From: Alisma plantago-aquatica
Lineage: Eukaryota; Streptophyta; Magnoliopsida; Alismatales; Alismataceae
Assembly: GCA_963693085.1 (NCBI GenBank)
Contig: OY856410.1
Coordinates: 560,345,906 to 560,409,905, forward strand
Direction of reading: 5' to 3'
DNA length: 64,000 bases
Positions 59,390 through 64,000 of the stretch are shown here, piece by piece. Each line of letters opens with the position of its first letter. Within the stretch, counting starts at the first letter, position 1. Under the pieces are notes generated by a model. The model was not told where the DNA came from. It searched no databases and saw only the letters and a list, made by a program, of their open reading frames with translations. The position numbers were made by a program, and so were the translations under genes.

Positions 59390-59970
59390 TCACTCAAATG
59401 CATACCAGCACGTATCGGCCAACCATAACAGCAAAGGTGTACCATGCAACACTGTGTTGTGCAGCAGGGTCTATCGTGCAACTGAGCCCAAGGGACGTGT
59501 CGTGTAAGGTGTATCGTGCACCATGTTGTGCAACGCTCCGTCGGGCATCAAGGATAACGGGCAACCAAGCATGCAACTAGCCAAAGGAGCGTGTCATGCA
59601 ACGGTGTGTCATGCCTCATGGCATATCGGTCAGCACATGTATCGGGTGCTAAGGTGTCGTGCAACGCCCATCAAGTGTTGTGTTGTTGGCCGACACACAC
59701 AGAGCTAAGGCCAAAGGGTGACGCCCACCACAGACTAGCTAGCAACGCTCCACCACAACAAGGCATAACGATACCAAACCATCACATAGGCTAAGTGTAT
59801 CGGGCAGGTTGCTCATCAAGGTGTGATACCCGACACACACTCAAGGTAGGGACCAAGTGCAACTCCCGACATAGCCACAACATGTGTCGTCCAAGGCTCA
59901 AGATCAAGATGAATATCGGGCAACACCTCCCCCAAGATCATAATGGTCAAGATGCAACTCCACAAAGTTG
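59390..59970. repeat. Cluster of tcgtgcaac / tcgggca motifs
   Basis: A dozen or more dispersed copies of cgtgcaac, catgcaac and atcgggca-like octamers lie within 600 bp, separated by 10-40 bp. Frames in this stretch are by-products of the repeats. Confidence 0.65.
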
Positions 59971-60018
59971 TCATCAACCTCAAGCACAAGGGCACCAAAA
60001 CCCTAGTGGATCAAGAAG

Positions 60019-60290
60019 ATGGCTCACCTCTCAACAACTAAGAGAGAGGGGTCTTGCACATCTCTTATCACTAATCGGGCAACACAAGGAACAACCCTAA
60101 CAAGGTTTACAACCACCACAAAGCTCACCTTTCAATTCCATGGTGAGAGGAGGGTGTTCCTCAAGCAACTAGAACACAAGCTCACCTCTCAACTTAAACG
60201 AGAGAGGGGTATTGCCCATATTACTAGCACTCAAGATCACTCCTCTAGACCAAGGAGAGAAAGGAGCGTTGCCCACCAAGAACCCTACGA
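60019..60290 (+). repeat. Degenerate tandem repeats of about 60-70 bp
   Basis: About four units share gctcacctctcaa, then gagagaggggt, then ttgcnca. Clear unit starts lie at about 60019, 60123, 60180 and 60236. Confidence 0.6.
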
Positions 60291-60608
60291 CATGGTTCGG
60301 CCAACAAGAAGCAACTAAGCAAGGAACTAAAACTAGCAATGTGCATAGCCAACATGATCATAAGCAACATACAAGAACATAGAAGATGGTAAAGTAGTTA
60401 GGGTTAGGAGTTATGTAACCCGCCTTAAGCAAGCTCCAAGATCCAAGGAAGAAGAGCAAGGCACTCTAGGGTTCGGCCACCACTAGAGGAAGAAGGAGAC
60501 TCCAAGGCAAGGATCGGCCACCAAGATTGCAAAAGAAGATGGGTGTCGTGCACCAAGGGAGAAGGAGACTAAGGAACTAAAGGGATCCTTAGCAAGGGAA
60601 AGGAAACA

Positions 60609-60621
60609 CATATATAGAAGG
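60609..60621 (+). promoter_or_regulatory. TATA-like box in the 4-kb insert
   Basis: catatatagaagg, about 530 bp before the right end, is where the U3/R boundary of a + strand LTR would be expected. Confidence 0.4.
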
Positions 60622-61139
60622 GGATGGAGGATAAACCAAGGTAAAACAAAGCAAGGTGTCGCCCACCTAGGGACACTTGTCCATGTGCAAAGCCACCACT
60701 CTAACATGTCCTAAACACATGTCCAAGGCCATCGCCACATGCAAGCATCAAGCTCCAAGTGTCCACTAGTGGTGACACAAACGAGGTCAAAGAGGGTCAA
60801 CGGGGTCCATGGGCGACACAAGCATGCTCTTGCCCGACACAAGGTCCAAAGGGGGCAAAGGCAACACACCACAAGGCCCAACAAGCTCAACCAAGACCAA
60901 AGGAACTCAAGCAACGCGCCCAACCCTTCCTCTCAACAAAGAGAGGGAGGAACACCTCACAAGGTGGCAAACTTGCCCACAAACCCTTGACTTGGGGTTA
61001 ATTGCAAGTAGCACCTCCAACTCTCAACAAAGCACCAACAAACCCTAATCACCACTAAAGGTGATTAGCAAGCAACTAAGCATCAGGGTTAAGCAAAGCA
61101 AACAGGATAATCCCTAAACGGAGGTTAGGGTCCTTACAG

Positions 61140-61144
61140 TCCCA
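61140..61144. repeat. Target-site duplication (right) of the 4-kb insert
   Basis: tccca, identical to 57112-57116. Confidence 0.75.
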
Positions 61145-62045
61145 ATTTCTTATGGTCTATACTTGATAGACCTAGAGACAAATGTATATAACGTAAAAAT
61201 CAAAAGATAAAACTCAATGACTCAAACCAAACATACCTTTGGCATTGTCGTCTGGGGCACATAAATGAGAAATGCATATCCAGACTCCATAAGGATGGTT
61301 ATCTGGACTCTTTTGGTCTTGAATCAATAGAGACATGTGAATCGTGTTTGATGGGCAAGATGACCAAGACTCCCTTTACTAGAAAGAGTGAAAGGGATAG
61401 TTATCTATTAGGACTCATACATACTGATGTATGTGGCCCTTTTAGAATAAATTCTAGAGGTGGGTACAAGTACTTCATTACCTTTACTGATGACTTCAGT
61501 ATGTATGGCTATGTGTATCTGAAGAGACACAAATTAGAAACTCTTGAAAAGTTCAGAGAGTTTATGAATGAAGTATAGAACCAGCTTGCCAAAAGTATTA
61601 AGGCCCTTTGTTCTGATCAAGGTGGGGAATACTTAAGCTAAGCGTTTGAGGACCTTCTGAGAAACCATGGGATTGTATCCCAGTGGACTCCACCTATAAC
61701 ACCATAGCATAATGGTGTATTACAAAGAAGCAAGCACACATTACTTGATATGGCCCAATCTATGATGAGTTTTTCTAATCTTTCGACAACCTTTTGGGGT
61801 TTTTCTCTACAAACTCCTGAGTTTACACTTAACCGCGTACCTTCTAAATCAGTTAAAAAGACACCATATGAGATATGGTACGTGAAACGTCCCGATGTAT
61901 CTTTTATGAAGATTTGGGGATGTGAATCTTATGTTAGGAAAATGTTTCCTGAGAAGCTTGGCCCTAAGTTTGATAAATGTTATTTTGTTGGATATCCCAA
62001 AGAGACAAGGGATACTACTTATTCCACCCAATTGACAACAACATA
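61145..62045 (+). pseudogene. pol: copia-2 integrase
   Basis: It would insert the DNA copy into the genome. The zinc-binding N-terminus keeps its H..H..C..C ligands (HCRLGH at 61243-61260, CESC at 61336-61347). The GKMTKTPF entry to the catalytic core follows, then HTDVCGPF with the first catalytic Asp (61426-61428), the YGYVYL strand, and SDQGGEY with the second Asp after a TAG at 61576. The usual NGVxER third-acid region reads NGVLQR, so the catalytic Glu is Gln. The C-terminal ...TPYEIWYVKRPDVSFMKIWGCESYV and FDKCYFVGYPKET pieces are intact. Stops at 61576, 61639 and 61705 make it a pseudogene. Confidence 0.85.
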
Positions 62046-62300
62046 GTTGTTTCTAGAAATGTTCTATTTCTTGAAAAGGAATTTATTTCCAAAGGAATTA
62101 GTGGGAGGAAAGAGGAACTCAAAGAAGTTTGAGACAAATAAGAGAACATAGAACTGATTGATGAACTAGAGGAACTCAAAGAAACACAAAGTGTTGTGGA
62201 GACTCAAATTTCTTAGGTGACCCAGGAACCTCATAGATCTCATAGGGCATGCCTTGAACCTGAGAGATTTGGATATCTTGTGACTTAGGAAGGCAGTGAA
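62046..62300 (+). pseudogene. pol: copia-2 integrase-RT linker
   Basis: A hydrophilic E/K/Q-rich linker with several stops, corresponding to 36994-37200 in copia-1. It includes a LEKEFISKGISGRKEEL piece. Confidence 0.6.
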
Positions 62301-63053
62301 TTGGTCATAAAGGATGAGACAATACCCTATAAAGATGCTATTGAGGAACCAGAGTCTAATAAATGGGTTGAATCCATGAGATATGAGATGGAATCCATGT
62401 ATACCAACAAAGAATGGACTTTGGTGGGTCCACCTGAAGGGTTAAAACCCATAGGGTGCAAGTGGGTCTTCAAGAAGAAGACTGACATGGATGGAAAGGT
62501 CCAAACCTATAAGGGCAGATTAATTGCAAAGGGTTTCAGACAAGTTCAAGGTGTTGACTATGATGAAACCTTTTCTCCAGTGGCCATGGTTAAATCCATC
62601 AGGATCATGCTTGCTATTGCAGCTTATCATGACTATGAGATTTGGAAAATGGATGTTAAAACCACATTCCTTAACAAGAATCTTATTGAGGATGTGTATA
62701 TGACACAACCTGAGGGGTTTATAGATCCAAAATTTTCTTATAAAGTCTATAAGCTACAAAGGTCAATCTATGGATTAAAGCAAGCATCACAAAGATGGAA
62801 CCTTCATTTTGATGATATAGTCAAAGGGTTTGGCTTTTCTCAAAATGAAGATGAGCCTTGTGTGTACAAGAAGATTAGTGGGAGCATAGTGACATTCCTC
62901 ATACTATATGTAAATGACATACTATTGATGGGGAATGACATCACTACTTTACAAAAGGTAAAGACATGTCTTGGAAATACATTCTTTATGAAAGACTTGG
63001 GAGAAGCATCCTACATCTTGGGGGAAAAGATCTATAGAGATAGATCCAGATGA
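62301..63053 (+). pseudogene. pol: copia-2 reverse transcriptase
   Basis: A 250-codon open stretch, the longest in the window. Domains in order: KWVESMRYEMESMYTNKEW (RVT_2 start), GCKWVFKKK..GKVQTYKGRLIAKGFRQVQGVDYDETFSPV (fingers), EIWKMDVKTTFLNKNLIEDVYMTQPEGF with the first catalytic Asp, and SIYGLKQASQRWN. The active-site motif that is YVDD in functional copia RTs reads YVND (in LYVNDILLMGND), so one catalytic Asp is Asn. ASYILGEKIYRDRS ends the domain at a TGA at 63051. The start codon at 62301 is internal to the polyprotein. Confidence 0.9.
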
Positions 63054-63893
63054 CTTCTCATACTAAGTCAGAGCATATACATTGACAAAGTGTTGAAGCA
63101 GTTCAACATGGAGAACTCAAAGAGAGGAAACCTACCTATGCATCATGGTGTCCCCATCTCTAGAGCTCAATGTACCAGTTCTTGTGAAGAAAGGGAACAC
63201 ATGAGTGTGATTCCATATGCCACGACAATTGGATCAATCATGTATGCAATGTTATGTACCTGTCCAGATGTCTCGTATGCCTTGAGCATGATGAGAAGAT
63301 ATAGTTAGATCCAGGTGATGCTCAATGGATAGAAGTTAAGAACATCCTCAAGTACTTGACAAGGACTAAGGATTAGTTCTTGGTATACGGCGGAGAGGAA
63401 AAGTTGGTGGTAAAAGGTTACACCGATGCAAGATTCCAGATTGATCAAGATGATTACAAATCGCAATTAGGTGTCATGTTCTTCCTCTACAATGGAGCTG
63501 TGAGCTGGAAGAGTTCCAAGCAAGAATCAGTTGCCAATTCTACAATAGAGGCCAATTACATTGTTGCACCGAGTGCAACAAAGGAGGGTGTATGGATCTA
63601 GAAGTTCATCACAGAACTTTGGGTCATTCCTAGCATCAACAAGGCAATCGAGATATATTGTGACAACAATAGAGTTATTGCACAAGCTAAGGAACCTGAA
63701 TCACATCAGCGCTCAAAGCATATATAGAGGCAAAATAATCTCATATGGGAAATTGTACAATGAGGAGATGTAAAGATTTGCAAAGTACCAACTAAGAACA
63801 ATATTGTTGATCCCTTGATAAAGACACTTTCACAACAAAAGTATGATAATCATGTAAGGTCACTCAAAATAAGATTTGTGGGTGATTGGTTCT
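63054..63893 (+). pseudogene. pol: copia-2 RT thumb and RNase H
   Basis: After the TGA at 63051 the frame continues LLILSQSIYIDKVLKQFNMENSKRGNLPM and ATTIGSIMYAMLCTCPDVSYALSMMRRYS, the connection segment. From 63410 the RNase H domain follows: VKGYTDARFQ with the first Asp, GAVSWKSSKQESVANSTIEANYIV, where the usual EAEY has become EANY, and YCDNNRVIAQA with a further Asp. The tail NNIVDPLIKTL matches the usual N(x)ADxLTK end. Stops at 63306, 63599 and 63725. It would remove RNA from the DNA-RNA hybrid. Confidence 0.8.
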
Positions 63894-63899
63894 AAGTGC

Positions 63900-63910
63900 A
63901 AGTGGGAGTT
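63900..63910 (+). promoter_or_regulatory. Polypurine tract of copia-2
   Basis: aagtgggagtt immediately before the TGTTGG of the 3' LTR. Confidence 0.85.
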
Positions 63911-64000
63911 TGTTGGTTATGTATGCCCAGAGAGCCAATCATATGATGATGGTGATGGCATATCATGTAAAAATGATTTTATTTTTAATAAAAGGCAAGC
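63911..64000 (+). repeat. 3' LTR of copia-2, first 90 bp
   Basis: It aligns without gaps to 52258-52347 with 11 differences by hand count. The LTR continues beyond the window. Confidence 0.88.

Larger units (their letters stand above)
57117..61139 (+). mobile_element. 4.02-kb insertion in copia-2, probably a long Ty3-gypsy solo LTR
   Basis: Bounded by exact 5-bp tccca repeats. It is more GC-rich than its surroundings and has no motif-bearing frame. The right end (gaggttagggtccttacag) looks like a gypsy LTR end whose complement is TGTAAGGACCCTAACC. The left part has gtgcggaaatcacc and an aaaagggtg..gagacacacagtcccaacgag block, both common in the start of Del/Tekay LTRs. A TATA-like catatatagaagg lies at 60609-60621, about 530 bp before the right end, consistent with + orientation. 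The left end (ctatcacacag) lacks the usual TG, so the class is not certain. Confidence 0.55.
52258..64000 (+). mobile_element. Angela/Tork-like Ty1-copia retrotransposon (copia-2), runs off the window
   Basis: The best-preserved copy of the family. It comprises the 5' LTR (52258-54531), primer site (54535), TA-rich leader, gag-protease (about 56050-57116), integrase (61145-62045), RT (62301-63053), RNase H (about 63090-63893), polypurine tract and the first 90 bp of the 3' LTR (63911-64000). A 4.02-kb insertion splits the protease-integrase junction. In the 90 bp of 3' LTR present, 11 positions differ from the 5' LTR by hand count. The right target duplication is outside the window. Confidence 0.9.

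Noticed and set aside
59394..59998. Overlapping frames of 60-100 codons on both strands in the 4-kb insert
   Set aside because: They follow from the CG-containing motif repeats, overlap one another in several frames and show no domain motif.
1..64000. CRISPR arrays, bacterial operons, tRNA genes or an endogenous pararetrovirus
   Set aside because: No regularly spaced repeats with unique spacers, no Shine-Dalgarno-led gene clusters and no tRNA cloverleaf were seen. All RT-like sequence has Ty1-copia or L1 domain order, and no movement- or coat-protein motif was noticed.

Overview
The window is intergenic DNA from a large plant nuclear genome. No host gene, tRNA gene, CRISPR array or prokaryotic signal is supportable anywhere in the 64 kb. 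Every long reading frame that can be recognised comes from a transposable element, and nearly all are broken by stops and frameshifts. The families are plant-specific: Cassandra (5S-rRNA-bearing) TRIMs, an Angela/Tork-like Ty1-copia family, Tat/Athila-like Ty3-gypsy elements primed by tRNA-Asp, Del/Tekay-like LTRs, plant L1 LINEs and CACTA-like termini. The long Angela-type LTRs, which begin TGTTGG and are followed by an initiator-Met primer site, hint at a monocot, but the species cannot be named.

Layout. 1-5590 is a pol-less Ty3-gypsy-type relic (LTR to about 2200, primer site 2211-2228, short gag-like frame). 5590-11470 is a degraded L1 LINE on the + strand (ORF1, endonuclease, RT, RNase H), interrupted by a complete Cassandra element (6373-7206, 5-bp target duplication GAATT). 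11471-16725 is unassigned AT-rich sequence with a weak Del-like LTR candidate. 16726-19377 holds a broken second Cassandra, split by a Del-like LTR and ending in two head-to-tail 5S-bearing LTRs. 19378-22380 is another LTR, primer site and leader related to the first relic. 22380-26058 is unassigned.

26064-41886 is a gag-only Athila-like element with exact AAACT duplications. Its 3' LTR is split by a 9.66-kb Angela-like copia (31343-41006, exact GATCT duplications). 41887-48910 contains CACTA-like subterminal repeats, a 3'-terminal fragment of the same copia family on the minus strand (44099-46838), and a short telomere-like tract at its broken end. 48950-51689 is a second L1 ORF1 relic abutting a probable Del-like solo LTR. 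52258-64000 is the best-preserved copia: LTR, primer site, gag-protease, integrase, RT, RNase H, and the first 90 bp of the 3' LTR before the window ends. It is interrupted by a 4.02-kb insertion (57117-61139) whose removal restores the copia reading frame.

The genes form no pathway. Their arrangement records insertion order: Athila before copia-1, copia-2 before the 4-kb insert, L1 before Cassandra. The observations most worth checking are the 5S-carrying Cassandra copies and their tandem LTR, the pol-less Athila-like element with a palindromic motif cluster in its LTR, and the telomere-like tract at the truncated copia end.
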